Notes under the pieces: model-generated
The model's database searches: none
Told to the model about the DNA's origin: nothing
What the model saw: the letters and a program-made list of their open reading frames with translations, nothing else
Position numbers and translations under genes: made by a program
Shown: one piece after another, positions 44,392 to 53,693 of the stretch
How positions within the stretch are numbered: the first letter of the stretch is position 1
How the letters are laid out: every line of letters starts with the position of its first letter
From: Aeromicrobium erythreum
Lineage (GTDB): Bacteria; Actinomycetota; Actinomycetes; Propionibacteriales; Nocardioidaceae
Direction of reading: 5' to 3'
Assembly: GCF_001509405.1 (NCBI RefSeq)
Contig: NZ_CP011502.1
Location: 2,356,001-2,420,000 of the forward strand
Length of the DNA stretch: 64,000 nucleotides

Positions 44392-45456
44392 ATGCACGGA
44401 CCCGAGCTCTCGTCGTCGACCATCGCCGTCGGAGCCGGGCGTCCTGCTCGCACCCCGGGGGCCCCGCTGAACGCGCCGATCACGCTGGCCAGCGCCCTCG
44501 TCCCCGGCGGCGAGTCCGAGTACGGACGTCACGGCAACCCGGCGTGGACCGCGTTCGAGGAGGTGCTGGGAGCCCTGGAGGGCGGTCGCGCCCTCGCGTT
44601 CGCGTCGGGTCAGGCGGCCTGCGCGGCCGTGTTCGACCTCGTGCCCGCCCGCGCGGCCGTGGTCGCCCCCGCCGGCGCCTACTCCGGCACGCTGGTGCAG
44701 CTGCGCGAGCGCGCCCGACGCGGACTCATCGACCTGCGGCTCGTCGACGTCACCGACACCCAGGCCGTGGTCGACGCCGCCGACGACGCCGCGCTCGTCT
44801 GGCTCGAGTCGCCCACCAACCCGCTGCTGGAGGTCGCCGACGTCGAGCACATCGCCGCCGAGGCCGCGCGCGCCGGCACGGCCGTCGCCGTCGACAACAC
44901 GTTCGCGACGCCGCTGCGGCAGAAGCCGCTCGAGCTGGGCGCCGACTTCGTCGTGCACTCGGCCTCCAAGCTCATCTCCGGGCACAGCGACGTGATCCTC
45001 GGCGCCGTGGTCACCGGCAACCCGCGGGCGCACCGTGCCATCGAGGCCCGCCGCGCCAACCTCGGCGCCATCCCCGGCGCGATGGAGTGCTGGCTCGCCA
45101 CCCGCGGCATCCGCACGCTGCACGTGCGCCTCGACCGCGCGGAGGCCAACGCGCGCGAGATCGCCCGACGTCTGCAGTCGTCGTCGGTGGTCTCCGGCAT
45201 CCGCTACCCCGGCTGGGGCACGATCCTGTCCTTCGAGGTGCAGGGCGGGCCGGAGATGGCGCAGAAGGTCACCGAGCAGTCCGACGTCATCACCCACGCC
45301 ACGAGCCTCGGCGGCGTGGAGTCCACCTGGGAGCGACGTCGCCGGCACGCGGCGGAGCCCGACGTGGTGCCCGAGGCGCTGGTGCGTCTCTCGGTGGGCA
45401 TCGAGGACGTCGAGGACATCTGGTACGACGTCGAGCGGTCCCTCGCGGCGATCTGA
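44392..45456 (+). CDS. Cystathionine gamma-synthase/lyase family PLP enzyme
   Basis: A 354-residue trans-sulfuration enzyme. It has the PLP lysine motif HSASKLISGHSDV (Schiff-base lysine in SK), the phosphate loop FASGQAACAAVF, and the aspartate of AVDNTFATP. C-terminal R-x-S-V-G-IEDVEDI pattern is typical. Gamma-lyase versus gamma-synthase versus beta-lyase cannot be separated from sequence alone. ATG at 44392; another ATG 9 bases upstream is possible because the GGAGG lies between them. Confidence 0.85.
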   Translation: MHGPELSSSTIAVGAGRPARTPGAPLNAPITLASALVPGGESEYGRHGNPAWTAFEEVLGALEGGRALAFASGQAACAAVFDLVPARAAVVAPAGAYSGTLVQLRERARRGLIDLRLVDVTDTQAVVDAADDAALVWLESPTNPLLEVADVEHIAAEAARAGTAVAVDNTFATPLRQKPLELGADFVVHSASKLISGHSDVILGAVVTGNPRAHRAIEARRANLGAIPGAMECWLATRGIRTLHVRLDRAEANAREIARRLQSSSVVSGIRYPGWGTILSFEVQGGPEMAQKVTEQSDVITHATSLGGVESTWERRRRHAAEPDVVPEALVRLSVGIEDVEDIWYDVERSLAAI

Positions 45457-45480
45457 GCCCCGCGCAGGGCGACGCGAGGG

Positions 45481-46482
45481 TCAGCGGACCTCTGGCTTGG
45501 CCTCGCGCGAGATGAGCGCCTTCACGAGCGCCTCGGGGTCCATCTCGCCCGCGATGAGCGCGGCGACGTGGGTGACGATCGGCATGTCCACGTCGTGGGC
45601 GGCGGCGAGCTCCGCGACGGAGCGGCACGACTTGACGCCCTCGGCGACCTGCCGGGTCTGCGCCGTCACCTCCTCGACGCTCAGGCCCTGACCGAGCTTC
45701 TCGCCGAAGGTGCGGTTGCGCGACAACGGTGACGAGCAGGTGGCCACCAGGTCGCCCATGCCGGCGAGCCCCGAGAAGGTCAGCGGGTCGGCGCCGATCG
45801 CGACCCCGAGCCGTGCGGTCTCGGCGAGACCGCGCGTGATCACCGACGCCTTCGTGTTGTCGCCAAAGCCGAGACCGATGCACACGCCGACGGCCAGGCC
45901 GATCACGTTCTTGGTGGTGCCGCCGAGCTCGCAGCCGATGACGTCGGTGTTCGTGTACGGGCGGAACGCCGCCGTGTGGCACAGCTTCTGGAGCCGCTCG
46001 GCGACGGCCTGGTCGGCGCACGCCACCACGCTGGCCGCCGGCTCGCGCCGAGCGATCTCCTTCGCGAGGTTCGGGCCGGTGACCACGGCGATGCGCTCGG
46101 GACCGGCACCCGTGAGCTCGGCGACCACCTCGCTCATGCGCAGGTGCGTGCCGAGCTCGACGCCCTTCATGAGGCTGACCATGACCGCGGAGTCCTCGAT
46201 CCCGTCGCCCCAGTCGCCGAGGTTGGCGCGCAGCTGCTGCGACGGCACGGCGAGCACCACGACCTCCGCGCCGGCGAGCGCCTCACGCGGGTCGTGGGTG
46301 GCGCGGACGGTCTCCGGCAGCGCGATGCCGGGCAGGTAGTCGGCGTTCTCGTGCGTCGCGTTGATCGCGTCGCAGAGCTCGGCGCGCCGGCCCCACAGCC
46401 GTACGTCGTTGCCAGCGTCGGCCAGCACCAGCGCGAACGCGGTGCCCCACGATCCTGCTCCCATCACGGCGGTCCTGGCCAT
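45481..46482 (-). CDS. gpsA: Glycerol-3-phosphate dehydrogenase [NAD(P)+]
   Basis: A 333-residue enzyme making glycerol-3-phosphate for phospholipid synthesis. Rossmann motif [12 protein letters not shown], substrate-binding catalytic lysine in [14 protein letters not shown] 46482 overlaps the plsC stop by one base (TGATG) with AAGGAG 5 bases upstream. A GTG three bases earlier would leave too short a spacer. Confidence 0.95.
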   Translation of the reverse strand: MARTAVMGAGSWGTAFALVLADAGNDVRLWGRRAELCDAINATHENADYLPGIALPETVRATHDPREALAGAEVVVLAVPSQQLRANLGDWGDGIEDSAVMVSLMKGVELGTHLRMSEVVAELTGAGPERIAVVTGPNLAKEIARREPAASVVACADQAVAERLQKLCHTAAFRPYTNTDVIGCELGGTTKNVIGLAVGVCIGLGFGDNTKASVITRGLAETARLGVAIGADPLTFSGLAGMGDLVATCSSPLSRNRTFGEKLGQGLSVEEVTAQTRQVAEGVKSCRSVAELAAAHDVDMPIVTHVAALIAGEMDPEALVKALISREAKPEVR

Positions 46483-47297
46483 CACGGCTCCTTCGGGGTG
46501 TCGTCCGCGCCGGACGGGGCGGGGTCGGCTGGAGGGGCGACGTCGTCGGTCGCGTCGGTCGGTGCACGGTACGCGGTCCGGGGGGCGGCGAGCGTGTGCA
46601 CGTCGATCCGGGGGCCGGTCGGCAGCTCACCGCGGATCTCGCCGACCATCGCGGTCAGCGTGTCCATGAGCCGCTCGGTGGCGGTGCGCAGGACGTCCTC
46701 GGTGATCGGCAGGCCGACGAGGTCGGAGAGGTCGACCGGGTCGCCCACCACGACGTGGATCGTCTTGCGCGGCAGGAACCGCGGGAGCTTCGTGTACGGC
46801 CAGAGGATGCGCTGCGCGCCCCATTGCGCGAGCGGCACGAGCGGACGTCCGGTGGCGAGGGCGACCCGGACCGCCCCGGTGCGCCCGCTCATCGGCCACA
46901 GGTCGGGGTCGCGGGTGATGGTGCCCTCGGGGTAGATCGAGATCACCTTGCCTTCCTCGACCGCGGCGACGGCCGAGCGTAGCGACTCCGCTGCACCCTC
47001 GGTGCTGCGGTGCACGGGGATCTGCTCCGCGCCGGCGAGCAGCGGCCCGAGGCCCTTGACGGAGAACAGCGTGTCCTTCGCAAGGAAGCGCGGCGCCACC
47101 CCCTGGTCCACCATGAAGTGGCTGATGAGGATGGGGTCGAGGTGCGAGATGTGGTTCGGGGCGATCACGTAGCCGCCGTCGCGCGGCAGCTTCTCGACAC
47201 CCCGCCAGTCGCGCCGGGTGACGACCATGAGGAACGGGCGCAGGATCCGCACGATCCACCGGGTCGCTCGCGGCAGCTGTGCCCGGGGACGATCCAT
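46482..47297 (-). CDS. plsC: 1-acyl-sn-glycerol-3-phosphate acyltransferase family protein
   Basis: A 271-residue PlsC-like enzyme. Acyltransferase motif I NHISHLDP (catalytic H and D) and motif [15 protein letters not shown] hydrophobic segment near residues 15-28 anchors it at the membrane. The C-terminal 45 residues are a disordered P/A/D tail. Coupled to gpsA, so G3P formation and acylation are co-expressed. Confidence 0.9.
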   Translation of the reverse strand: MDRPRAQLPRATRWIVRILRPFLMVVTRRDWRGVEKLPRDGGYVIAPNHISHLDPILISHFMVDQGVAPRFLAKDTLFSVKGLGPLLAGAEQIPVHRSTEGAAESLRSAVAAVEEGKVISIYPEGTITRDPDLWPMSGRTGAVRVALATGRPLVPLAQWGAQRILWPYTKLPRFLPRKTIHVVVGDPVDLSDLVGLPITEDVLRTATERLMDTLTAMVGEIRGELPTGPRIDVHTLAAPRTAYRAPTDATDDVAPPADPAPSGADDTPKEP

Positions 47298-47357
47298 GGG
47301 CCCGACCCTATGACGTGCGGTCGCCGCGCGACGTGACGGGCGGCACGTGTCGAGCCC

Positions 47358-47835
47358 TCAGGGGCCCACCGCGTGCTCCGCGCACCACCGGGCCAGCCGT
47401 CGGTGGCGGTGCCGGAAGATCGCCGTCACCGACGGCGCGGGTGGCACCGGCGCCATGGCGCAGACGGGGCTCGATCGTGAGCCTGTCGTGCACCTGCGTG
47501 CCACCCCCGTCGACCGACGACAACGTGCGTTCGTGCTCCCACCGACGCGCGGACAGCATCCGCGAGACCTCGCGGAACCGCCGGCCGGGCTCGACCTCGA
47601 CCACGGTGAGGTCGTCATACTCCACCGGCAGCACGCCGAGGAGCCGGAGCCAGGCCTTGCCGAGCGGCTGCCCGACGGGGAGGGTGTCGACGTCGAGCTG
47701 CTCCGTGCCGCGCGGCATCGACATGAGCAGCCACGGGAGCATCTCGTGCTGGATGCCCGCCACCGATGCCACTCGCTCCCACACCAGCTCGCGTGGCAGC
47801 GGCACGGTCGACGCGACCTCCACGACGACGACCAT
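47358..47835 (-). pseudogene. SRPBCC-family protein with a likely single-base frameshift
   Basis: A roughly 158-residue SRPBCC (START/ligand-binding) protein. The first 126 residues are normal (EVASTVPLPRELVWERVASV, EVEPGRRFREVSRM, VHDRLTIEPRLR). The frame then turns into A/G/P/R-rich shadow sequence running to 47308. In another frame a natural ending continues: VTAIFRHRHRRLARWCAEH, with a stop at 47358. One base is missing near 47455-47466. ATG 47835 has AGGAGG 5 bases upstream. Real null mutation or sequencing error. Confidence 0.7.
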
Positions 47836-47962
47836 CGCTGCCTCCTGCCCCTCCGGGGCCCTGTGGACCCGCTCCGGCCTCACTCTCGCACCGGCACCGC
47901 GGGTGCGGTCAAGAGCGACTGGAGCCTCTTGGCAGCGCGCCGGACGGACGTCCGGGCGTGGG

Positions 47963-48562
47963 TCAGAGCGTGGCCGGCTTGAAGGCCGGTCGACGCTGCT
48001 CGTACGCCGCGATGTCGTCGTCGTGCGAGAGCGTGATGGCGATGTCGTCGAGACCTTCGAGCAGGCGCCAGCGGGTGTAGTCGTCGATCGTGAACGAGTC
48101 GACGATCGCGTCGGGACCCTCGCCCGCCCGCACCGTGCGCGACTCGAGGTCGACGGTGACCTGGGCGCCGGGCTCCTCCTCCAGGAGGTCCCAGAGGCGC
48201 TGCACGACCTTCTCGTCGACCTGCGCGGCCAGCAGACCGGCCTTGCCGGAGTTGCCGCGGAAGATGTCGCCGAACCGCGAGCTGATGACGGCCTTGAAGC
48301 CGTAGTTCTGCAGCGCCCACACGGCGTGCTCGCGCGACGAGCCGGTACCGAAGTCGGGGCCGGCGACCAGGACGGTCGCGTGCTGGTAGGGCTCGCGGTT
48401 GAGCACGAAGTCGGGGTCGTTGCGCCAGGCCGCGAACAGCCCGTCCTCGAAGCCCGTGCGGGTGACCCGCTTCAGGTAGACGGCGGGGATGATCTGGTCG
48501 GTGTCGACGTTGCTGCGACGCAGGGGCGCGCCGACGCCGGTGTGCGAGGTGAACTTCTCCAT
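47963..48562 (-). CDS. leuD: 3-isopropylmalate dehydratase small subunit
   Basis: A 199-residue swivelling-domain subunit of isopropylmalate isomerase in leucine synthesis. Recognised from [19 protein letters not shown] and [17 protein letters not shown]. It starts 2 bases after the leuC stop. Confidence 0.96.
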   Translation of the reverse strand: MEKFTSHTGVGAPLRRSNVDTDQIIPAVYLKRVTRTGFEDGLFAAWRNDPDFVLNREPYQHATVLVAGPDFGTGSSREHAVWALQNYGFKAVISSRFGDIFRGNSGKAGLLAAQVDEKVVQRLWDLLEEEPGAQVTVDLESRTVRAGEGPDAIVDSFTIDDYTRWRLLEGLDDIAITLSHDDDIAAYEQRRPAFKPATL

Positions 48563-48564
48563 GG

Positions 48565-49989
48565 TCAGACTCCTGCGGTCGCGCGGACGGGCTCGAGGTC
48601 GGCGGGGCTGGCCAGGTGGCCGAGGACGGCCGTGGCGACCGCGACGTCGGGCGAGACGAGGTGCGTCCGGCCGCCCTTGCCCTGGCGGCCCTCGAAGTTG
48701 CGGTTCGACGTCGAGGCACTGCGCTCGCCCGGCGTGAGCTGGTCGGGGTTCATGCCGAGGCACATGGAGCAGCCTGCGCCCCGCCACTCGGCACCGGCCT
48801 CGGTGAACACCTGGTCGAGGCCCTCCTCCTGCGCCTGCAGGCGGACCCGGACGGACCCGGGCACCACGAGCATGCGGGTGCCGTCGGCGACCTTGTGGCC
48901 CTTGATCAGCTCGGCCGCTCGACGCAGGTCGGAGATGCGACCGTTGGTGCACGAGCCGACGAACACGGTGTCGACGGCGATGTCGCGCAGCGGCGTCCCG
49001 GCCTCGAGCCCCATGTAGGCGAGCGCGTTGGCGGCGGCCTCACGCTCGATCGGGTCCTCGAAGCTCTCGGGGTCGGGAACGGTCGCCGACAGCGGTGCGC
49101 CCTGGCCCGGGTTCGTGCCCCACGTGACGAACGGGGTGACCTGCGAGGCGTCGAGGCGCACCACCTTGTCGAAGTGGGCGTCGTCGTCGGTGACCAGGTC
49201 GCGCCAGTAGGCCACGGCCTCGTCCCACGCCTCGCCCTGCGGGGCGTGCGGACGGCCCTGGATGTACGCGAAGGTCGTCTCGTCGGGGGCGATCAGACCG
49301 GCCTTGGCACCCCACTCGATGCTCATGTTGCAGATCGTCATGCGCTCCTCCATGGAGAGCGCGCGGATGGCCTCGCCGCGGTACTCGACGATGTAGCCCT
49401 GACCGCCGCCCGTGGTCTCCTGCGTGATGAGCGCCAGGATCAGGTCCTTGGCGGTCGAGCCCTCGGGCAGCGTGCCCTCGACCTCCACCGCCATCATCTT
49501 CGGCTTGGCCTGCGACAGCGACTGCGTGGCCAGCACGTGCTCGACCTCGCTGGTGCCGATGCCGAAGGCGATCGAGCCGAACGCACCGTGCGTCGACGTG
49601 TGCGAGTCGCCGCAGACGATCGTCATGCCCGGCTGGGTGAGACCCAGCTGCGGGCCGACGACGTGGACGATGCCCTGGTCGATGTCGCCCATCGGGTGCA
49701 GCCGCACGCCGAACTCCTCGGCGTTGCGACGCAGCGTCTCGACCTGCGTGCGCGAGACCGGGTCGGCGATCGGCTTGTCGAGGTCCGTCGTCGGGATGTT
49801 GTGGTCCTCGGTCGCGAGCGTCAGGTCGGGACGACGTACGGGGCGGCCGGAGAGGCGCAGACCGTCGAAGGCCTGGGGGCTCGTGACCTCGTGGATGAGG
49901 TGGAGGTCGATGTAGAGGAGGTCGGGCTCACCGTCTGCCGTGCGGACGACGTGGTCGTCCCAGATCTTCTCCGCGAGCGTCCTGCCCAT
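48565..49989 (-). CDS. leuC: 3-isopropylmalate dehydratase large subunit
   Basis: The 474-residue [4Fe-4S] catalytic subunit of isopropylmalate isomerase. Cluster cysteines in GSCTNGR and in [10 protein letters not shown]; substrate loop [23 protein letters not shown] 49989 gives [12 protein letters not shown], the family N-terminus; ATG 49998 is nearer the GAGGAG ribosome site and is an alternative. Divergent from the IclR regulator, which probably controls it. Confidence 0.96.
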   Translation of the reverse strand: MGRTLAEKIWDDHVVRTADGEPDLLYIDLHLIHEVTSPQAFDGLRLSGRPVRRPDLTLATEDHNIPTTDLDKPIADPVSRTQVETLRRNAEEFGVRLHPMGDIDQGIVHVVGPQLGLTQPGMTIVCGDSHTSTHGAFGSIAFGIGTSEVEHVLATQSLSQAKPKMMAVEVEGTLPEGSTAKDLILALITQETTGGGQGYIVEYRGEAIRALSMEERMTICNMSIEWGAKAGLIAPDETTFAYIQGRPHAPQGEAWDEAVAYWRDLVTDDDAHFDKVVRLDASQVTPFVTWGTNPGQGAPLSATVPDPESFEDPIEREAAANALAYMGLEAGTPLRDIAVDTVFVGSCTNGRISDLRRAAELIKGHKVADGTRMLVVPGSVRVRLQAQEEGLDQVFTEAGAEWRGAGCSMCLGMNPDQLTPGERSASTSNRNFEGRQGKGGRTHLVSPDVAVATAVLGHLASPADLEPVRATAGV

Positions 49990-50064
49990 CGCGATCATCT
50001 CTCCTCTGACGTGGTCTCCAGGTCCGTGGTGCGCCCGTCCTGCGGCGCGTGGAGAGCATAACAC

Positions 50065-50100
50065 TTGCGTCTCACCATGCGATACGGCAGTATCAAGGCA
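50065..50100. promoter_or_regulatory. Leaderless IclR promoter with GATAC-N4-GTATC operator
   Basis: TTGCGT (50065-50070), a 17-base spacer and CAGTAT (50088-50093) put the transcription start at about the A of the IclR ATG at 50100, a leaderless transcript. The perfect inverted repeat GATAC-GGCA-GTATC (50081-50094) overlaps the -10 and is a candidate autoregulatory site. It is also within reach of leuC. Confidence 0.6.
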
Positions 50101-50816
50101 TGGACAACGCCAGCGGTGTGGGAGTGCTCGACAAGGCAGCCCTCGTGCTCTCCGCCCTCGAGCCGGGCCCCGCCACCCTGGCCGGTCTCGTCGCCGCCAC
50201 CGGGCTCGCCCGTCCGACGGCGCACCGCCTCGCCGTGGCGCTGGAGCACCACCGCCTGGTCTCCCGCGACATGCAGGGTCGCTTCGTGCTCGGCCCGCGC
50301 CTCGGCGAGCTCGCCGCCGCGGCCGGTGAGGACCGGCTGCTGGCCGCCGCCGGCCCGGTGCTCGCCCGACTGCGCGACATCACCGGCGAGTCGGCCCAGC
50401 TGTACCGCCGTCAGGGCGACTTCCGCGTGTGCGTCGCCGCGGCCGACCGGCCCACCGGCCTGCGCGACTCGATCCCCGTCGGCGGCCAGCTCACCATGGC
50501 CGCCGGGTCCGCCGCGCAGATCCTGCTCGCCTGGGAGGACCCCGAGCGGATGAACAAGGGCCTGCTCAAGGCGACGTTCTCCGCCGCGGAGCTGTCGGCC
50601 GTGCGCCGACGCGGCTGGGCCCAGAGCGTCGGAGAGCGCGAGCCGGGCGTCGGCTCAGTCTCGGCCCCCGTGCGCTCCCCCTCCGGCAAGGTCGTGGCGG
50701 CCGTGTCGGTGTCGGGTCCGCTCGAGCGCCTCACCCGGCAGCCCGGACGCATGCACGCGCCGGCGGTCGCCGCCGCGGCGGAGCGGCTGAGCCAGAGCCT
50801 GCGTCGCGCGGGCTGA
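50100..50816 (+). CDS. IclR-family transcriptional regulator (NdgR/LeuR-like)
   Basis: A 238-residue regulator. The N-terminal winged HTH ([24 protein letters not shown]) is followed by an IclR effector domain ([37 protein letters not shown]). Position opposite leuCD matches NdgR/AreB, which controls leucine and amino acid genes in Streptomyces and Corynebacterium. The ATG at 50100 has no ribosome site, consistent with the leaderless promoter. Confidence 0.9.
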   Translation: MDNASGVGVLDKAALVLSALEPGPATLAGLVAATGLARPTAHRLAVALEHHRLVSRDMQGRFVLGPRLGELAAAAGEDRLLAAAGPVLARLRDITGESAQLYRRQGDFRVCVAAADRPTGLRDSIPVGGQLTMAAGSAAQILLAWEDPERMNKGLLKATFSAAELSAVRRRGWAQSVGEREPGVGSVSAPVRSPSGKVVAAVSVSGPLERLTRQPGRMHAPAVAAAAERLSQSLRRAG

Positions 50817-50852
50817 CGCCTCCTGGTCGCCAGCCCGCGTCGAAGAGCCGGG

Positions 50853-51332
50853 TCAGGACCGCAGGGCGTCGAGCAGGGCCGACTTCGTCATGCGCGAGAC
50901 GCCCGGGAGCTGCTTCTCACGGGCCGCGGCCCGCAGCCGCACGACGGTCCACGACGCGTCGGGCACCGACGGGTCGTCCACCGGCAGGTCGCCGCGCTCG
51001 GCCGGCGGCTGTCGGTCGACGGGCGCGTCCCGCTTGGCCCGTCGCAGCTTAGCCTCGAGCTTGGCCACCTTGGTGCGCTCCTGACGCGCCTCGGTCTTCC
51101 ACTGCTGGGACTTCGCCTTCGACTTCTCCAGCTTGCCCTCGAGCAGCTCGACCGTCGACCGCAGCTTCTCGACCTGCTTGAGCGCCTTCGCGAGCTGCTC
51201 CTCGGCATCGGAGAGGGCCTGCTTCGCCTTCTTCGCCTTCTTCGTCTTCTTCCCGGCGTTCTTGCCGGACTTCTCGACACCGGCCTTGCCCACGGCGGGG
51301 GTGGTGTCGTCGGACGACGTGACCTTGGCCAT
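50853..51332 (-). CDS. Lysine-rich coiled-coil protein with SAP/Rho-N-like C-terminus
   Basis: A 159-residue protein. The first third is lysine-rich (GKNAGKKTKKAKKAKQ), the middle is a coiled coil (EEQLAKALKQVEKLRSTVEL to about residue 95). The last 35 residues (WTVVRLRAAAREKQLPGVSR, then TKSALLDALRS) match the helix-extended-helix SAP/Rho-N motif that binds nucleic acids. ATG with AAGGAG upstream. Likely nucleoid- or RNA-associated; no family name is assigned. Confidence 0.7.
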   Translation of the reverse strand: MAKVTSSDDTTPAVGKAGVEKSGKNAGKKTKKAKKAKQALSDAEEQLAKALKQVEKLRSTVELLEGKLEKSKAKSQQWKTEARQERTKVAKLEAKLRRAKRDAPVDRQPPAERGDLPVDDPSVPDASWTVVRLRAAAREKQLPGVSRMTKSALLDALRS

Positions 51333-51408
51333 CTCGCTCCTTGCTCTCGTCAGGGCTCCGGCCGGATGATGACAGACGAAGATGACACGTCGATGAACCT
51401 CGCAACCG

Positions 51409-52128
51409 TCAGACGCGGGGGGCCCGCGCGAGGGCGACCGTCGCACCTCGGGCGTCGACGATCCTCAGCCCCGAGACGTCCTGGCGCGCGACCGCGGCGT
51501 TGACGCGGCAGTGCACCTCGACCCGCGAGCCGAGGAACCCGCCGGCCTCGACCTCGCGGCCAGACTCGTCGACGACGTAGACCTCGTAGGCAGCGCCCGG
51601 GCGCGTGCGCCGGACGTCGAGCACGGCCTCGGTCCCCCAGGTGTGCGCGACGAACGCCGCCTGCACGTCGGCGGGCTCACGACTGTCGCCGCGCACCGGC
51701 GCGAGCGTCTCGACGGCACCGAGGGTCCCGGGCGGGCCCTGCACCGGACGCTCGCTCGTGAGGGACTGGACGGCGAGCGTCGCGCCGGAACCGGCCAGCA
51801 CCAGCAGCGCCGCGGCGAGCACCAGGCGCCCTCGCCGGGCCCCTCCCATGCTCCGTCGCCCGTCGTGGTCGGACCCCGACGGGCCCGGGCCGGCCACGGA
51901 CGCCACGCGCGCGTCGAGCGCGGCGGACGGCTCGGCCGCCAGCCAGCCCTCCCCCGCGGGCGCGTGCCAGGCGTCGAGACGTCGGGCGTCGTCGCGCAGT
52001 GCCTCGAGCTCCTCCCGCGCCTGCGGGTCCTCGCGCAGCAGGGCGTCGAGCTCGGCCTGCTCGTCGGCGCCGAGGGTGCCCGTGGCAGCAGCGGCCAGCA
52101 GCTGCTCACGGCGGTGCGACGTAGTCAT
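51409..52128 (-). CDS. RskA-type membrane anti-sigma factor
   Basis: A 239-residue type II membrane protein. The N-terminal cytoplasmic domain (REQLLAAAATGTLGADEQAELDALL) lacks the HxxxCxxC zinc motif. A TM helix is near residues 101-121 (LVLAAALLVLAGSGATLAV). The outside RskA-like domain (ADVQAAFVAHTWGTEAVLDV onward) has one cysteine (EVHCRV). ATG overlaps the sigma gene stop (ATGA), so it is coupled to and holds the ECF factor. Confidence 0.85.
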   Translation of the reverse strand: MTTSHRREQLLAAAATGTLGADEQAELDALLREDPQAREELEALRDDARRLDAWHAPAGEGWLAAEPSAALDARVASVAGPGPSGSDHDGRRSMGGARRGRLVLAAALLVLAGSGATLAVQSLTSERPVQGPPGTLGAVETLAPVRGDSREPADVQAAFVAHTWGTEAVLDVRRTRPGAAYEVYVVDESGREVEAGGFLGSRVEVHCRVNAAVARQDVSGLRIVDARGATVALARAPRV

Positions 52129-52634
52129 CGGCTCTCCTCTCCCTCGTCGAGGATCGCACGCAGGGCTCGCAGCGCGTGGAACATGCGGGTGCGCAGGGTC
52201 GCGACCGGCACGCCGTCACGTTCTGCGAGCTCCTCGTAGCCGAAGCCCTCCAGCCGCACGGCCACGACGACACGGCGGTGGGCCTCGCTCAGCTGGGCCA
52301 GGGCCCACACCAGCGTCACGTGGTCGAGGAGGCGCGCAAGGTCAGCGTCACGGGTCGCGGACTCCTCGGTCTGCTCCCCCGACGCCGGCGCGGGCCGGCG
52401 GGCCCGCGCCCGCACGGCGTCGACGACGACGTTGCGGGCGATGGCGAACAGCCAGGTGCGCTGCGAGGCGCGCGCCGGGTCGTAGCGCTCGCGCGCCTGC
52501 CAGGCCCGCGTGAACGTCTCCTGGACGCACTCCTCCGCGAGGCCGCGGTCGCGCACGGCATTGACCATGAAGCCCAGGAGGTCGTGGCCGTGAGCGGCGT
52601 ACGCAGCACGTACGTCGAACCCGCGAGGATCCAT
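52125..52634 (-). CDS. ECF RNA polymerase sigma factor (SigK/SigL-like)
   Basis: A 169-residue ECF sigma factor. Region 2 is LLGFMVNAVRDRGLAEECVQETFTRAWQ and TWLFAIARNVVVDAVRARA; region 4 is LSEAHRRVVVAVRLEGFGYEE with HTH VPVATLRTRMFHALRALR. Paired with an RskA-type anti-sigma as in SigK. ATG 52634 has GAGAGGA 7 bases upstream; an in-frame ATG at 52718 lies at the predicted transcription start and would add 28 residues. Confidence 0.9.
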   Translation of the reverse strand: MDPRGFDVRAAYAAHGHDLLGFMVNAVRDRGLAEECVQETFTRAWQARERYDPARASQRTWLFAIARNVVVDAVRARARRPAPASGEQTEESATRDADLARLLDHVTLVWALAQLSEAHRRVVVAVRLEGFGYEELAERDGVPVATLRTRMFHALRALRAILDEGEESR

Positions 52635-52725
52635 CCGGCCGTCCTCTCGCGCTCGGGTCCGCACCACCGTAGCCACGCGAGGACGACTCGGCAGATCGAT
52701 CACCGACGTCGCGCCCATGCCGAGG

Positions 52726-52754
52726 TCTACGCCCACCGCGCCGTCGTCGTTCAC
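52726..52754 (-). promoter_or_regulatory. ECF-type promoter for the sigma/anti-sigma operon
   Basis: GTGAAC at 52754-52749, 17 bases, CGTAGA at 52731-52726, reading on the minus strand. Same -35, spacer length and CGTA core as the plus-strand promoter at 52788-52816. Suggests autoregulation by the ECF factor. Confidence 0.65.
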
Positions 52755-52787
52755 CGAGACGCGGGGAGAAGAAAGCCGGTGCACGCC

Positions 52788-52816
52788 GTGAACGCGACGT
52801 CGTCGACCGACGTACA
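52788..52816 (+). promoter_or_regulatory. ECF-type promoter for the CHRD/sortase genes
   Basis: GTGAAC at 52788-52793, 17 bases, CGTACA at 52811-52816. About 40 bases of leader to the CHRD ATG. Fits the ECF consensus (AAC in the -35, CGT in the -10) and mirrors the opposite-strand promoter. Confidence 0.65.
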
Positions 52817-52862
52817 CCCCGCGAGCGGGCGTCGTCCGGCGCCTCACGACGAAGGGACCACC

Positions 52863-53693
52863 ATGACCGTGAAGCGCGCCACCCGATGGACCGGAGCGGG
52901 AGTCCTCGCGACCACCGCGACCCTGACCCTGGGCGCCCTCGGGTCGACCGCCTCGGCCGACACCCCCGACCCCGTCGACCCGCCGGAGAGCTTCACGAGC
53001 GCCTTCGTCGTCGACGCGACGCCCCAGCAGGTCGTCGGCACCGACGGCACCGTGGGCGTCGGCCAGCCGGGCGCGACGGGTCGCTTCGAGTTCCTCGTGA
53101 ACTCCGACGAGGAGGTCATCTGCTGGAACATCACGCTGAACAACGTGGTGACGCCGTACCAGAGCCCCGCCAAGACCGCGACGCACATCCACCAGACCGG
53201 CGCGGGCGTCAACGGCCCGCCGCGGATCGCCTTCCCGAACCCGACGCCCGCTGACGACCCGACGGCGACGGTGCGCACCAGCACCGGCTGCTCGGAGGGT
53301 CCGTTCACCACGGGTCTCGCACCCAACGGCACCGACACCGGCACCGGCTTCACCCTCGCGCAGCTCGAGGCGAACCCGGCCGGGTTCTCCGCGGACACGC
53401 ACACCGCCGGCTTCACGGCGGGCGCCGTGCGTGGCCAGCTGGTCTTCAGCCAGGAGCTGCTGGACGCCGCGAACGCGGTCGACGAGGAGCCGACGCCGCC
53501 GGCCGACGACGAGCCCGCGCCGGGCGAGGGCGTCGCCGACGCGGACGACGAGCGCCAGCTGCCCGTCAACGGCGTCGACACGGGCCAGGGCGGCACCGCC
53601 GGGTCCCCGACCCTCCTGCCGGTCGCGGCCCTGACGCTGCTCGGTCTCGGCGTCGCCGGTGCCACCGTCGTGCGGCGTCGTCAGGGTGCCTGA
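52863..53693 (+). CDS. Secreted CHRD-domain surface protein
   Basis: A 276-residue exported protein. Signal peptide MTVKRATRWTGAGVLATTAT onward with cleavage around TASA-DTP. CHRD domain from about residue 45 to 200 (ESFTSAFVVDATPQQVV, HIHQTGAGVNGPP, FTAGAVRGQLVFS). An acidic P/E/D linker leads to LPVNG, a glycine-rich spacer, a hydrophobic segment (LLPVAALTLLGLGVAGATVV) and RRRQGA, a layout resembling a cell-wall sorting signal. The sortase gene overlaps the 3' end by 8 bases. The 25-residue gap between LPVNG and the hydrophobic part is longer than normal. Confidence 0.85.
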   Translation: MTVKRATRWTGAGVLATTATLTLGALGSTASADTPDPVDPPESFTSAFVVDATPQQVVGTDGTVGVGQPGATGRFEFLVNSDEEVICWNITLNNVVTPYQSPAKTATHIHQTGAGVNGPPRIAFPNPTPADDPTATVRTSTGCSEGPFTTGLAPNGTDTGTGFTLAQLEANPAGFSADTHTAGFTAGAVRGQLVFSQELLDAANAVDEEPTPPADDEPAPGEGVADADDERQLPVNGVDTGQGGTAGSPTLLPVAALTLLGLGVAGATVVRRRQGA

